64,000 nucleotides of DNA from Deltaproteobacteria bacterium (lineage in GTDB: Bacteria; SZUA-79; Acidulodesulfobacterales; Acidulodesulfobacteraceae). Of this stretch, positions 50,386-61,788 are shown piece by piece. The position numbers were made by a program, and so were the translations under genes. The stretch spans positions 24,724 through 88,723 of the forward strand of contig JAMDCP010000012.1 of NCBI GenBank assembly GCA_023489335.1, given 5' to 3'. A model generated the notes under the pieces. The model was given only the letters and a program-made list of their open reading frames with translations. It searched no databases and was not told the origin of the DNA. How positions within the stretch are numbered: the stretch's first letter is position 1; each line of letters begins with the position of its first letter.

Positions 50386-52389
50386 TTAAATATTATCCAT
50401 TAACATCATATTCTTTTTAACCCTATTTACTTCGTCCCTTAAGCGCGTGGCTTCCTCGAAATTAAGTTCTCTGGCAGCCTTTTTCATTTTTCTCGAAAGG
50501 TTCTTAATTCTTTTTTCAGCTTCTTTCGGATCTATTATTAAAGATTCTTCCCCGTTCAAGCTGCCGGATAAATCGATATAATCCTGCTCAAAAATTGTGG
50601 TCAAAAGTTCGGATATATTTTTTTGAATGGATTTAGGGGTTATATTATGTTTTTTGTTGTACTCCTCTTGAATTTTTCTTCTTCTTTCCGTTTCCGATAT
50701 GGCATACCGCATCGATTCGGTAATTTTATTGCCGTATAATATAACCCTGCCCTTAATATTCCTTGCCGCTCTTCCTATCGTCTGAACCAGCGATGTTTTA
50801 GAACGCAAAAATCCTTCTTTGTCGGCGTCTAAGATTCCTATTAACTCGACTTCCGGAAGGTCTAACCCTTCTCTTAAAAGATTTATTCCGACGAGGACAT
50901 CGAACTCGCCAAGCCTTAGTTCTCTTACAATCTTAAATCTCTCTAACGAATCGATATCGGAATGCAAATACTTTGCCTTAACCCCGCTATCTAATAAAAA
51001 TTCCGTTAAATCCTCGGACATTCTTTTTGTCAGCGTGGTAACAAGAACCCTGCCCCCCTCGCTAACGGTATTTTTAATTTCACCGATAATATTATCAACC
51101 TGATTGGTTTCGGGTCTAACCTCCACATGCGGATCTATTAAACCCGTCGGGCGAATTATCTGTTCTACGACCTGGGAACTGATGCTTAATTCATATTCCG
51201 CCGGCGTTGCCGAAACATATATAAGATTATTTATGTGGGATGAAAATTCGTCGAAATTTAAAGGGCGGTTGTCAAGCGCGCAGGGAAGCCTGAATCCATA
51301 TTCGACAAGCGTTGATTTTCTTGAAATATCCCCGTTATACATTCCCCTGATTTGCGGAACGCTCACATGGGATTCGTCAATTATGATAATAAAATCCTCT
51401 GGAAAATAATCGAGAAGGGTCGGGGGAGGCTCGCCCTTTTTTCTGCCCGTTAAATGCCTTGAGTAGTTTTCGATACCCGAACAATAACCCATCTCCTGAA
51501 TCATTTCGAGATCGTACATAGTTCTCTGCTCAAGCCTTTGCGCTTCGACAAGCTTGCCTACGGATTTAAGCTCTATCAATCTTTCTTTCAGTTCTTCCTT
51601 AATAGATTTAACGGCGCTTTGCAAGGTTACCTCATCCGCGACATAATGCGATGCGGGATAAATTGCAACCTTTGAGAGCCTCCTTATAATTGTGCCTCTA
51701 AGCGGGTCAATCTCCGCTATCAAAGAAACTTCGTTCCCAAAAAACTCTATTCTTATTGCAACCTCTTCTTCGTAAGCGGGGAATACATCTATTATATCTC
51801 CCCTGACCCTGAATATTCCCCTGTGAAAATCCATATCATTTCTTTCGTATCTTATCTCGGTCAGCTTGTCCAAAATATCGCTAAAATTAACCTCGTCCCC
51901 TTTTTTTAGCTCGAGAAGCATATTTCTATAGCTTTGCGGCGAGCCAAGCCCGTATATGCAAGAAACGGAAGCAATAACGATAACATCCCTCCTTGAAAGA
52001 ATAGAACGGGTCGCCGAATGCTTCATCTTATCTATCTGGTCGTTAATAGCGGAATCTTTTTCTATATAGAGGTCTTTCGACGGAACATATGCCTCCGGCT
52101 GATAATAATCGTAATAACTTATAAAAAACTCGACGGCATTTTCGGGAAACAATGCCTTAAACTCGGAATAAAGCTGTCCCGCAAGGGTTTTATTCGGCGC
52201 AATTATCAAGGCGGGCCTTTCAAGCTCTTTGATAACCTGCGCCATCGTAAATGTCTTTCCCGAACCCGTCACACCCAAAAGCGTCTGGTATTTATAGTTT
52301 TTACCTTTTATTCCTTTAACTAACGAATCTATTGCCTCTGGCTGGTCGCCTGCGGGGTTGTTTTCCGAAACAAGGTTAAACAATGGCAT
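50386..52389 (-). CDS. uvrB: Excinuclease ABC subunit B
   Basis: [57 protein letters not shown] motif. Confidence 0.97.
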   Translation of the reverse strand: MPLFNLVSENNPAGDQPEAIDSLVKGIKGKNYKYQTLLGVTGSGKTFTMAQVIKELERPALIIAPNKTLAGQLYSEFKALFPENAVEFFISYYDYYQPEAYVPSKDLYIEKDSAINDQIDKMKHSATRSILSRRDVIVIASVSCIYGLGSPQSYRNMLLELKKGDEVNFSDILDKLTEIRYERNDMDFHRGIFRVRGDIIDVFPAYEEEVAIRIEFFGNEVSLIAEIDPLRGTIIRRLSKVAIYPASHYVADEVTLQSAVKSIKEELKERLIELKSVGKLVEAQRLEQRTMYDLEMIQEMGYCSGIENYSRHLTGRKKGEPPPTLLDYFPEDFIIIIDESHVSVPQIRGMYNGDISRKSTLVEYGFRLPCALDNRPLNFDEFSSHINNLIYVSATPAEYELSISSQVVEQIIRPTGLIDPHVEVRPETNQVDNIIGEIKNTVSEGGRVLVTTLTKRMSEDLTEFLLDSGVKAKYLHSDIDSLERFKIVRELRLGEFDVLVGINLLREGLDLPEVELIGILDADKEGFLRSKTSLVQTIGRAARNIKGRVILYGNKITESMRYAISETERRRKIQEEYNKKHNITPKSIQKNISELLTTIFEQDYIDLSGSLNGEESLIIDPKEAEKRIKNLSRKMKKAARELNFEEATRLRDEVNRVKKNMMLMDNI

Positions 52390-52428
52390 AATAGGATTAT
52401 TATAACATTTTTTGGAATTTTGAATTAG

Positions 52429-52551
52429 AAAAAGGTATTAGCAAAAGGTATCTTTTCTTTTTATTTTTTTTAATTCCCCTTTTTTAAAAGGGGTGGCGGT
52501 CCGCTTTAGCGGACTGACGGGGTATTTATAAAATTAAATGATACCTTTTTC
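52429..52551. repeat. MITE/REP-like palindromic element, copy 2
   Basis: Terminal inverted repeat AAAAAGGTAT / ATACCTTTTT around TTAATTCCCCTTTTTTAAAAGGGGTGGCGGTCCGCTTTAGCGGACTGACGGGGTATTTATAAAATTAAAT. Confidence 0.7.
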
Positions 52552-55500
52552 TATACTTTATTGCACAGCAAAGAATAAGGGCAGTATTCACAAGCCTTAA
52601 TATCTGAATTATCTGGAATAAACGGTTTTTCTTTATCCAGCATTTCTTCTATTACATTTTTTAAAGAGGGCAGAATTATCTTCTCCATAATTTCATCCTT
52701 ATCCGCGCCATCAACCCTTTCTTTATCGAATAAGTATTGCCTATGCCCCTTGCTGCCCATTTTTTTATCCAATGTTATTAAATTAATGCAGGCGTTTAAA
52801 TTTTTATAACCATGGGTACCCTGTTCGGTCTTATAAAGATAAAGATAAACCGGAAGCTGGAATGATTTTATAAGTTCTTTGATTTTACTTCTATCCTGTA
52901 TTCCCGATATAACCGAAATATTCCCCGTAAGACTGCCTCCGCTATTGCATTTATATTCTAAAATCTTCTCGATATCCGGTTTAACGAATGATATGCCTGT
53001 TTTATAATCTATGATAAGGATGTTTTCGTTCTCCCTGGCTTCAGGGTATTCCTCATTATTCTCTTTGCTTTTATATATATCTTTATACATATCGATTCTA
53101 TCGATTATGCCGTAAAGTTTTATTGCTTTAGTCCCCCGCCGTTTATCACCCACAATTATAAATTCTGCTTCCTTTCCTGCTTCTAAATCTAAAATTTCCC
53201 AGATAGTTTTACCTATGTCATAACTCTTAAGGTCTTTTTTGATAAAATTATATAGTAATTTTTTCGCCGTTTCTTTAACGAGAAAAAACTCGCCGTTGCC
53301 TGCATCTATTTCTAATTCTTCGATAATATCAGGACTTTCTATAATACTATCTAATGCGGACTCCAAATAACGGCCGGTATTATAATCCGCCCCATAATTA
53401 TTTCCTTCTATTTCTATGAATTGCTCAAAATTATATCTATTTTCCTTGATGCCTTCATAAAATTTTTTAAGAACAGCGTGGATAAATGTTCCTGTTTTGT
53501 CAGCCCCGAGCCTTTTACCCTGTTCTTGAATTTCTTCGAGGCGAATAATATACCTGTAATAAAACTGCATGGGGCAGTTAATATATGTATCTATAGCGGA
53601 AACCGATAATTTTTTTATTAAACCCGCTAATATTTTTAAAATTTCATCGTTTTTTTTAATTTCGAAACCGTTTTCTCCGTTCCGGGATTCTTGAGATATT
53701 ACCGTTTTAAAGCCTAACGGTTTTACTTTATCCTCTATATCGAGTTTTTTTGCCTTTTTCTCCTCATCCCAAATAATTTCTTCTATAAACCTGCTTCTAA
53801 TTCTTTTGTCGTTTTTAATATAAACGATATGAGCCTCTTTGGCTCCAAATACAAGCCTTCTAAAATGGTATCGATGCAGCGCCTCATAATCGTTGTAAGT
53901 AAATAAGCCTAAGTTTTTTCTCACAGGATAGGGCAGGAGCGGATCGAATTTCTCTATCTGCGGCAAAACATCTTCGCTCGCATCGAATATCGCAACCCTG
54001 TCAAACTTGAGAACGCGGGTCTCGAGAATTCCCATTATTTGCAGGCCCTTAAGCGGAATACCGTTAAATGCGATAGATTCGTTATCCATATAATATTTAA
54101 ATAACCTGAATACCGAGTTCTTTAGGACGGGTTCGTTATTAAAATATGAATCTTTAAATAAATTTACGGCCTCTATCATTTTTTTGGTAAATTCCGGTGA
54201 AAGCTTATACTTCAGAGCATCGTTATTTTCTGTTGTTATTAAATTAACGATTTTTATCAAATTGGACGCAAAGTCTTTTGCCGTTGTTTTATTGTCCTCG
54301 AAATTTTTAAAAAAACATTCATGAACGGCCTTTATGATATTTACTGCGGATGCGTCCGCGGCGCCTTTGTTTATTAAGTAATTATTTTCTATCTCATTAA
54401 GGCTTATGAATATATCCCCATTTTTTACGATAAGATTTTCTATATTATTTATCGCGTATATAGTTTTTATTCCGCCAAGTGTTTTAATATAAGGATGTTT
54501 TACCAAATTTATATAGTCCTTTGCCCGGTATTCAGGCTCTATTTTTGAGTTAGCAAGCAAGGCAGGCGCGGACGTTTTACTTCTGGCCGACATCTGGGCT
54601 TTATATATAAGCTCTATCAATGAATAAAGCGGGGTTCTTCTTAACGGGTAACCCATGGTTATGTTGTAATCTGCATCGATGTAATCCATAACATGGTAAA
54701 GAAACGGTAAAAGAGTATTGGAATCGGGCAAAACAACGGCATTTTTTTGGGGATCGAAATTATTTTCATCGAAAATTTCGTTTCCGGCAAGTAATTCGGA
54801 ATGGGTGTCGAACCCTTCATAAAAAAATAATGAGGTGTCATATTCGTTTCCCCGAGCAACGGCCGCGCCTGTTTTTGTTATGCAGACTATTTCTGCTTTA
54901 TCTAATGATTTCCTTAAATTTACGACGATATTATCTTTTAGATACTCATCTTCTTTTAAAGATTCGAACTGGGTATAAAATTCTGCAATCCCGCCGTTTA
55001 TTAAAGCCTTTATAATATCCGACTCCGCCCTGTTAAGAAAAATTAAACCGCCGAAATATATTTTTTCGAATTCGTTAATTAGGGGCTTAGGCGCATTATT
55101 ATTTAAAAATTTAGATGCCTCTATATAATTTAAACCTGCCGTCGTTAAATTTTCTTCCCTCAATCTTTCATGAAACCTATGCCTGATTATAGATAAATAA
55201 TTATAAAATTTGCTCATATTTTCGGGTATAGCCGCAATATAAGATTTCATCTTATTAATGCTTTCGTTATCCACTAAACCGGCATCGAGCTCGTTAATCG
55301 TTTTAAGTAATTGCAGTCCCCATAAAAAGAAATCCTCGAACCTGTCGGTTTCCTTAAAAAATTTTAAATCTGTTTCATTTTTAACAATATTATATAAAAA
55401 CCAGGAGGCGTTTATATTGTTAATCTCCGCTTTTGGACCGGAACTTTTTTCGGCAATGAATTTTATGAATTCGCTTAGCGAAAATATGGCAGGGGGATAA

Positions 55501-55691
55501 TAAGGGGACTCGAGTTTATTTGCAAGAATAGACCTTAAATATAATGCCGGCCTTTCTCCGGGGAATACTACCGCATATTTTGAAAAATCTTTATTTAATC
55601 CATTATCGATGCCGGAATTTATATCCTCTAAAAGTTTATCCGCCAGATATTCCAAAAGAAAATCTTTATAAGAAAGCGCATATATATTCAT
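52551..55691 (-). CDS. AddB-like PD-(D/E)XK nuclease subunit
   Basis: Nuclease domain LSVSAIDTYINCPMQFYYRYIIRL, ILIIDYKTG, C-terminal CEYCPYSLLC cluster; 4-bp overlap with the AddA-like gene. Confidence 0.85.
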   Translation of the reverse strand: MNIYALSYKDFLLEYLADKLLEDINSGIDNGLNKDFSKYAVVFPGERPALYLRSILANKLESPYYPPAIFSLSEFIKFIAEKSSGPKAEINNINASWFLYNIVKNETDLKFFKETDRFEDFFLWGLQLLKTINELDAGLVDNESINKMKSYIAAIPENMSKFYNYLSIIRHRFHERLREENLTTAGLNYIEASKFLNNNAPKPLINEFEKIYFGGLIFLNRAESDIIKALINGGIAEFYTQFESLKEDEYLKDNIVVNLRKSLDKAEIVCITKTGAAVARGNEYDTSLFFYEGFDTHSELLAGNEIFDENNFDPQKNAVVLPDSNTLLPFLYHVMDYIDADYNITMGYPLRRTPLYSLIELIYKAQMSARSKTSAPALLANSKIEPEYRAKDYINLVKHPYIKTLGGIKTIYAINNIENLIVKNGDIFISLNEIENNYLINKGAADASAVNIIKAVHECFFKNFEDNKTTAKDFASNLIKIVNLITTENNDALKYKLSPEFTKKMIEAVNLFKDSYFNNEPVLKNSVFRLFKYYMDNESIAFNGIPLKGLQIMGILETRVLKFDRVAIFDASEDVLPQIEKFDPLLPYPVRKNLGLFTYNDYEALHRYHFRRLVFGAKEAHIVYIKNDKRIRSRFIEEIIWDEEKKAKKLDIEDKVKPLGFKTVISQESRNGENGFEIKKNDEILKILAGLIKKLSVSAIDTYINCPMQFYYRYIIRLEEIQEQGKRLGADKTGTFIHAVLKKFYEGIKENRYNFEQFIEIEGNNYGADYNTGRYLESALDSIIESPDIIEELEIDAGNGEFFLVKETAKKLLYNFIKKDLKSYDIGKTIWEILDLEAGKEAEFIIVGDKRRGTKAIKLYGIIDRIDMYKDIYKSKENNEEYPEARENENILIIDYKTGISFVKPDIEKILEYKCNSGGSLTGNISVISGIQDRSKIKELIKSFQLPVYLYLYKTEQGTHGYKNLNACINLITLDKKMGSKGHRQYLFDKERVDGADKDEIMEKIILPSLKNVIEEMLDKEKPFIPDNSDIKACEYCPYSLLCNKV

Positions 55692-58600
55692 GAAACCTTT
55701 TCAACCTTTTTTTCGTCGGTATATAAAATATATCCGCTTATATCCATGTCCGGCTTGCCGGTATTATTGATATTTGAATATATTCCCGCAAGAATACCCA
55801 TGTATTCCCTGACCTGTTTTTTGTATTTAAGGGATTTAGCTTCGTCAAGCCTGCCCGTTTTATAATCTATCACCGCTATTCTATCGGAAAATATTACAAG
55901 CCTGTCTATTCTTTTAAGCTCCCCTTCGTAATTTACCGTCTCTTTTTCGTTGAAATTCCGGGCATTTTTACCATTTACAAAAAACCAGTCTTTAACTTCA
56001 TTTATGCTTAATAAATCTATAATGTCTTTTTTAATTATTTCTATTTCTGAACCTGTTATTTCCGTAAAATAATTTTGTGATTTAATAAATTCATGGGTTG
56101 CTTCGGGAATAATTTTATCCAATTCGTTTTTATAGTTACCTTCGTTTAAAAAATTTATTTTCGATAATATAAAATGCACGATATTTCCTCTTAACAAACC
56201 CTTTTTTATATTTTCATCTAAAATAAGGGAAATGTCTTCTTTTTGGCGTATCCCGTATAAATGTTGTTTCCAATCGTAATTTTTAAACCTGCCGAAGGCA
56301 TTATTTAATATATGAAAAGATGGGGTAGAATCCCCGCCGTTGCATTCATCGGAATAATTCTTTTTATTTCCGATTTCTAAAGTATTTATGCCTTCCCTCA
56401 TATCATTATCAAAAAATAGGCTAATTAATTTGTTATTGCTGTTCCCGAATTTAAAAGGTATTAATATATAAAGCTCCTCTTTCGCCCTTGTTGACGAAAC
56501 ATAAAAAAGATTTAATTCATCGATAAACCCCATAGATTTTTCATAAATATACGCTTTTATCTCATCTAAATTTTCGCCCGTGCTTAATAAAAAATCCAGG
56601 TTGTCTTTATTTGCGTAATAAAGTTTAAGATAGCCGTCTTTATTTTGGGGTTCATCATGCCCTTCATAACCTGCGCATATATTGCTTTTGTATTTATTGC
56701 CGCTATACTCCAAAACTATTTCGTTAACCGGGGTTATTTTGATACCCGCATAAGGTATAATTACAACCGGAAACTGGAGTCCCTTGGCTTTATGCATGGT
56801 CAAAACATTTACGGCATAATCTGTCGAACCCAGCTTCACTAAAAATTGGTCGTTTTCCTGTTCATGGTCGTTAAAAAAATCTATAAACATATCTATGGTG
56901 TGTTCGCCATCCTGTTCCCTGTTTTTTATAAGCTCAAGCAAATGCATAAAGAATCCAAGATTATCTTTAAATTTTTCATAGATATTGAATTTTTCATACA
57001 ATTTGCAGACAGTATCATAGGCAGGATAATATCCTACGCCGTTAAACAGCTCTTCTATGTAATTATCCCATATATTTTGCCCGGTGCGGCCGCCGTTATT
57101 TAGCCGCCATTTTTTAAACTCTATATAAATAAAATCCTTTCCCCTGTTGTTTAAGATAAAATTATTTATTTCCTGTTTCAATGCTAAATTAGATTCAATA
57201 ACCCCTGCAAAGATTTTTCCGCTGATAAAATTAATAAACGAAAGGTTGTCCGCCGGCTTATTAAGAAATTTTAAAAATGAAATAACTTCTTTGATTAAAG
57301 GATTATTTCTTATGTCGGCGCTCTGCTCGGATTTCACGGGAATATTTTCCTGCTTAAGCTTAAGAACGAGGCCTGCGGACTCCTGATTAGTCCTGGTCAA
57401 AATTGCGATATCTTTAAAACCGTATTTACCGTGATTCGTTAAATCTTTTATAATCTTTACCGTTTTATTTGCGCATTTTTCTTTAACACCGGCGTCCAAA
57501 GCATCATCCTCATCAGGAAGCAAACCGTTTTCGCGGCCGTTTTCTTCCGCTCCAGGTTTATAAGCCTCCGCATCCAGTTCTTCAGCTTTATCTTTACTTT
57601 TATCTTTATCCTTGCCGTTACCCCTTTCATTGTCATTTAAAAACCGCTCTATATAAATATAACCTTTAAAATCATCATTAATATCCTCAGGATTATCCGG
57701 TATATCCTGTTCATGGTCTTTATAAATATTTTCGATAAGGCTGCCTATCATCTCATCTACTATATTTTTAATCGTATTTTGGGGTTTACCTGAATTGGGA
57801 TTGCCTTTATCTTTATATAATAACTTTTCGATAAGATTTTGGGGGTTAAATGTTTCGTTAAAAAAATCGATAAGCGCTTTTTTAGACCTGAAATTATTCT
57901 CAAGTTTTTCTAAATAACAATTCCCGTTATTTATGATATTGCCGTAAAAATCGTTGACAATGCCGTTGAAAAGGCTTGCATCGCTGCCTTTAAATCTATA
58001 AATCGACTGCTTTTTATCTCCCACATAAAAAATGGAACCGCCGTTAGAGATGCTGTTTTCCACCAAAGCCTTAATATTTTCCCACTGAAGCCTGTCGGTA
58101 TCCTGAAACTCGTCGATTAGATAATGGTATATTTGCTCCCCGATATTAAAATAAATATCGGGAACTTTGTTATCTTTAATTAATTCGTTAACCCTTATTT
58201 TTAATTCGTCTATAAAAATAACGCCGTCGTTTTTAGATTTTTCGGCTATAATGCTTTTAATTTCTTTTAATATTTTTATGTACGAATAGAACTTTATCCC
58301 GCCAACGGTTAAAATTATATCTCTTATGCCGGCTCTTATATCGTCCCAGATTTGCTGGAGGGATGTTAATAAATCTTGATTTTTTAAATTTTTAGAATTA
58401 GTAATTATATCTTTTACATATTGCCTTTGCCAGTATTTGGAAACGAAATCCCTTCCCGTATTTTTTTCCAAGCCATTTTGAAATGTTTTATGTAATCCTA
58501 TTTTATACGATTTATCCGACCTGTTAATTTCATCTATTAAATTTAATAAATTTCTTAATTTCCCCCCGCATTCGGGAAAATTTCCGAAGGGTTTTTCTAT

Positions 58601-59359
58601 GTTTATTATATCTTTCGCCAATGCTTCTATATGCCTGTGGGTTTTATCCAGAAAATCTTTATCTTCGCAAATTTCGAAATATTTTCCTCTCGCATTTTCA
58701 ATTTCTCTTAAATTTTTTATAACATCGGCAATTATGAAACGGGGATTAAATCTTCTTTTGCCTTCCATATCCGTATAATTTTTAATAAAATCAAGAAAGA
58801 TTTTTTTAATCTCCCTGTCTTCATTTGCCGTTAAAAGCAGTTTATCTATTGCAAAATCGATGTACGGCAGCGGATTCATCCTTATATCGAATCCGGGACA
58901 TATACCCGTTTCAGGTAAAGACGCTTTAATTATTTCCGTTAAAAAACTATCGATTGTTTTAATATTAAAATCGGTGTAATTTCTTATTATATTATCGACT
59001 AAACCGGATGCCTTGTTTATGAGCGCATCGTCGTCTTTCCCACCTTTCATGCCCGTTAAATCTATAACGCATTTTATTTGAGTTAACGCCTGCTTTTCGC
59101 CGAGGGCAATAGATTTTAATAACTTTAATATACGCTCTTTCATCTCGGTAGCGGCTTTATTGGTGAAGGTAATGGCCATAATATTATTAAGGCCGTTTGT
59201 GTTAATCCCGCCCGTCTCTCTTTTTGTAATATTTGCGGACAGAAGAAACTGCGCATACCTTAACGAAAGGTTGTGGGTTTTACCGCTTCCTGCGGAAGCC
59301 GATAGTTGAAAGATGTGGGGGAAAACGAGGTCTTTGTCTTTTTTAAGGACATTATTCAT
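55688..59359 (-). CDS. AddA-like UvrD-family helicase/nuclease
   Basis: LSASAGSGKTHNLSLRYAQFLL, MAITFTNKAATEMKERIL, YLIDEFQDTDRLQW, YVGDKKQSIYRFKGSD, VLTMHKAKGLQFPVVII, IAVIDYKTGRL. Confidence 0.9.
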   Translation of the reverse strand: MNNVLKKDKDLVFPHIFQLSASAGSGKTHNLSLRYAQFLLSANITKRETGGINTNGLNNIMAITFTNKAATEMKERILKLLKSIALGEKQALTQIKCVIDLTGMKGGKDDDALINKASGLVDNIIRNYTDFNIKTIDSFLTEIIKASLPETGICPGFDIRMNPLPYIDFAIDKLLLTANEDREIKKIFLDFIKNYTDMEGKRRFNPRFIIADVIKNLREIENARGKYFEICEDKDFLDKTHRHIEALAKDIINIEKPFGNFPECGGKLRNLLNLIDEINRSDKSYKIGLHKTFQNGLEKNTGRDFVSKYWQRQYVKDIITNSKNLKNQDLLTSLQQIWDDIRAGIRDIILTVGGIKFYSYIKILKEIKSIIAEKSKNDGVIFIDELKIRVNELIKDNKVPDIYFNIGEQIYHYLIDEFQDTDRLQWENIKALVENSISNGGSIFYVGDKKQSIYRFKGSDASLFNGIVNDFYGNIINNGNCYLEKLENNFRSKKALIDFFNETFNPQNLIEKLLYKDKGNPNSGKPQNTIKNIVDEMIGSLIENIYKDHEQDIPDNPEDINDDFKGYIYIERFLNDNERGNGKDKDKSKDKAEELDAEAYKPGAEENGRENGLLPDEDDALDAGVKEKCANKTVKIIKDLTNHGKYGFKDIAILTRTNQESAGLVLKLKQENIPVKSEQSADIRNNPLIKEVISFLKFLNKPADNLSFINFISGKIFAGVIESNLALKQEINNFILNNRGKDFIYIEFKKWRLNNGGRTGQNIWDNYIEELFNGVGYYPAYDTVCKLYEKFNIYEKFKDNLGFFMHLLELIKNREQDGEHTIDMFIDFFNDHEQENDQFLVKLGSTDYAVNVLTMHKAKGLQFPVVIIPYAGIKITPVNEIVLEYSGNKYKSNICAGYEGHDEPQNKDGYLKLYYANKDNLDFLLSTGENLDEIKAYIYEKSMGFIDELNLFYVSSTRAKEELYILIPFKFGNSNNKLISLFFDNDMREGINTLEIGNKKNYSDECNGGDSTPSFHILNNAFGRFKNYDWKQHLYGIRQKEDISLILDENIKKGLLRGNIVHFILSKINFLNEGNYKNELDKIIPEATHEFIKSQNYFTEITGSEIEIIKKDIIDLLSINEVKDWFFVNGKNARNFNEKETVNYEGELKRIDRLVIFSDRIAVIDYKTGRLDEAKSLKYKKQVREYMGILAGIYSNINNTGKPDMDISGYILYTDEKKVEKVS

Positions 59360-59405
59360 TGGCTTTAAAGTTTTTTGAAAGAAACATATTTATGCGCTAT
59401 TTACT

Positions 59406-59999
59406 TTATATCACTTTGATTATTTCGGAAACGTTCTTTCGGGGTGTCTTAGAATTTCTTTCCACAGGCTTTCCTATCGGAATAAGCGCAACAAGGTTGT
59501 CCGGGCTTTTTACGCCGATAATGTCTTCTAACTCCTGCTTTGCAATTAACGGGCCCGTCATCCAGCATGCGCCCAAACCCTCGTTGTGACATAGAAGCAA
59601 TATATGCGTAATAAAACTCGAAACGCTTTGAAGCCCGGGGTTTACGATAAATTTTCTGGTATAGTTTCTATCTTTGTCCGTTTTTTCAAGAATATTATCT
59701 ATGCTTCCGGCGTACGGCTTTTCGACAACCGCCAGTACGACAGGGGCATCGTTAAAGAATGTATAAACGCCCGGGGCCTCTTTTTCTATAAGGGTTTTAT
59801 ATACTTTTTCGACCTCGTTTCTCATCCCGTCCAGAACATCTTTATCTTTAATTATATAAGTAAACCAGTTTTGCGAATTGCCCCCGCTTGGCGAATTAGA
59901 GGCGATTTCGATAATTTTCATAATTTGGTTTACATCCACATCTTCTTTTTTAAACTTTCTGATGCTTTTTCTTGTTTCTATTGCAAGGGTTAAATCCAT
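59406..59999 (-). CDS. Nitroreductase family protein
   Basis: MDLTLAIETRKSIRKFKKEDVD, SPSGGNSQNW, HNEGLGACWMTGPL. Confidence 0.9.
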   Translation of the reverse strand: MDLTLAIETRKSIRKFKKEDVDVNQIMKIIEIASNSPSGGNSQNWFTYIIKDKDVLDGMRNEVEKVYKTLIEKEAPGVYTFFNDAPVVLAVVEKPYAGSIDNILEKTDKDRNYTRKFIVNPGLQSVSSFITHILLLCHNEGLGACWMTGPLIAKQELEDIIGVKSPDNLVALIPIGKPVERNSKTPRKNVSEIIKVI

Positions 60000-60102
60000 A
60001 ATATAAACTCCTATAGATAAAATAAATCGGATTCTTTTTTTCTTTTTTTTCTTTACACTGTTTTATCTTCATTTCGGCTATATTATACTGATTGCAGCTG
60101 AA

Positions 60103-60939
60103 TTAAGGCTTTTTTATCATATTAAATTTATTGGATTGTTTTTTGATATTATCAAATTGCCAGGCAAGTTCCGTGATTATTTCGTTATTCGATGTAATAG
60201 TAACCTTTCCCAATAAATCTTCCCTGTGTGAAATTACCCCTATCGACAATTCTTCCGATATGGCAAAACTAGCATATGGCAGCAGTCTATTTAAATCGTT
60301 TTTAAAAACGTAAAATACATCAATGTTGTTATTTGCCTGTTCTTCCATAACTTCTTTTATATTAGAGAAATCATCCTCGTTCTTTAAAACAAATACCCGT
60401 TCGATGCGGATGCCTTTTTTTGCCTGCCTGTAATTTAATTCCGTATGTTCAGTCATGTCTTTGCCTGATTTCCAATAAAACGGTTCTATAAGATTACTTA
60501 CAACCTTAAACGACTGCCCTGGTTTCAATTCTCCTAATATAATAAATTTAGCGGCGTAAATATCATGGAAAGTAAAATCCCCTCCTTTTTCAGCCTGCCT
60601 TAAAAGATGATGAATTTTCTCGAAGCCTGCAATTGCAATTCGTGTCGAAATATCTGTTTTTTTCTTTTTAAGCTTGTTGTATAACATTATAGTTTCATTA
60701 ACAGCGATTTGTTCTTTAAGAGAAAGTTCTAATGACGGAAAAACCGCTTTTAATCTTTTTTCCAGATTACCGATGGCTATTATCAACTCTGCAAGAATAG
60801 TTGCCAATGCAAAAGCCAATACAATTACTATTTTTGTAGAAATACTCAAATGAAAATATGCGCTTAACCAAAATGTGAGTACTATAAAAACAATGCCGAA
60901 TAACCCGATAAATAGGCGTAAAAATGTAACCCTTGACAT
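60103..60939 (-). CDS. Hypothetical protein with two N-terminal TM segments
   Basis: Complete ORF; hydrophobic residues 5-55; no family recognised. Confidence 0.6.
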   Translation of the reverse strand: MSRVTFLRLFIGLFGIVFIVLTFWLSAYFHLSISTKIVIVLAFALATILAELIIAIGNLEKRLKAVFPSLELSLKEQIAVNETIMLYNKLKKKKTDISTRIAIAGFEKIHHLLRQAEKGGDFTFHDIYAAKFIILGELKPGQSFKVVSNLIEPFYWKSGKDMTEHTELNYRQAKKGIRIERVFVLKNEDDFSNIKEVMEEQANNNIDVFYVFKNDLNRLLPYASFAISEELSIGVISHREDLLGKVTITSNNEIITELAWQFDNIKKQSNKFNMIKKP

Positions 60940-61061
60940 TACATAACCTCTATATTTGGAAACCGTAAAATTATATTTTTATTATAGCATACATATTAGC
61001 TGCTAAAAAATAATTTCAGAAAACATTGAATTATTAGAAGAATCACGCTATACTTAGCTTT

Positions 61062-61433
61062 ATGAAACTTGACCATCTGGTTCTGACCGTTAAAAGTTTA
61101 AACAATACGATTGATTTTTATAAGCGCGTTCTCAATCTGACTGAAGAAAACTTTGAAAACGGGAGGAAATCAATTAAAATTGGTTTGCAAAAAATAAATC
61201 TTCATGAGTTGGGCAGTGAATTTGAACCGAAAGCCTTAAATTCAGGTACAGGTACAGCTGATTTATGTTTTATAACCGATAAACCTTTATCCAAAACTGT
61301 TGACCATTTAAAACTTTGCGGAGTTGATATTATTTTAGGTCCTGTTAGCCGAACAGGAGCGGCGGGACCTATTTTGTCCGTTTATTTTAGGGATCCTGAC
61401 GGAAATTTAATAGAAATAGGGCATCCTATTTAG
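61062..61433 (+). CDS. VOC (glyoxalase/bleomycin resistance) family protein
   Basis: MKLDHLVLTVKSLNNTIDFYKRVLNL, YFRDPDGNLIEIGHP. Confidence 0.9.
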   Translation: MKLDHLVLTVKSLNNTIDFYKRVLNLTEENFENGRKSIKIGLQKINLHELGSEFEPKALNSGTGTADLCFITDKPLSKTVDHLKLCGVDIILGPVSRTGAAGPILSVYFRDPDGNLIEIGHPI

Positions 61434-61473
61434 TTGGACGGCTCTTTAAAAAGATAAAAAATCGAGGTGAATT

Positions 61474-61674
61474 ATGCTAAAAATTGATTACGATAAAGAG
61501 GGGGATATTTTAGATATCAGTTTTTCTAAGAACGCTATAAAAGACAGCGAATATGTGGATTAATCCGGTTTGGTAGTAGATTACGATAAGGATGGCAAAA
61601 TAGTCGGCGTCGAGGTGCTTTCCTTTTCCAAAAGAGTAGCAAAATATAACTCGCTGGAAGCATTAGCCGGCTAA
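61474..61674 (+). pseudogene. DUF2283-like gene with an in-frame TAA
   Basis: MLKIDYDKEGDILDISFSKNAIKDSEYVD-TAA-SGLVVDYDKDGKIVGVEVLSFSKRVAKYNSLEALAG, one frame; TAA at 61561-61563. Confidence 0.7.
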
Positions 61675-61788
61675 TTTTTTTCCCATACATCGTGAACGGA
61701 ATTATCAATATACATATAGTTAACATTGACTATTTATCAATAAGAGAAAGGATATTGCTCTAAACGGCTTATTTACTGCGTCTTTGAA

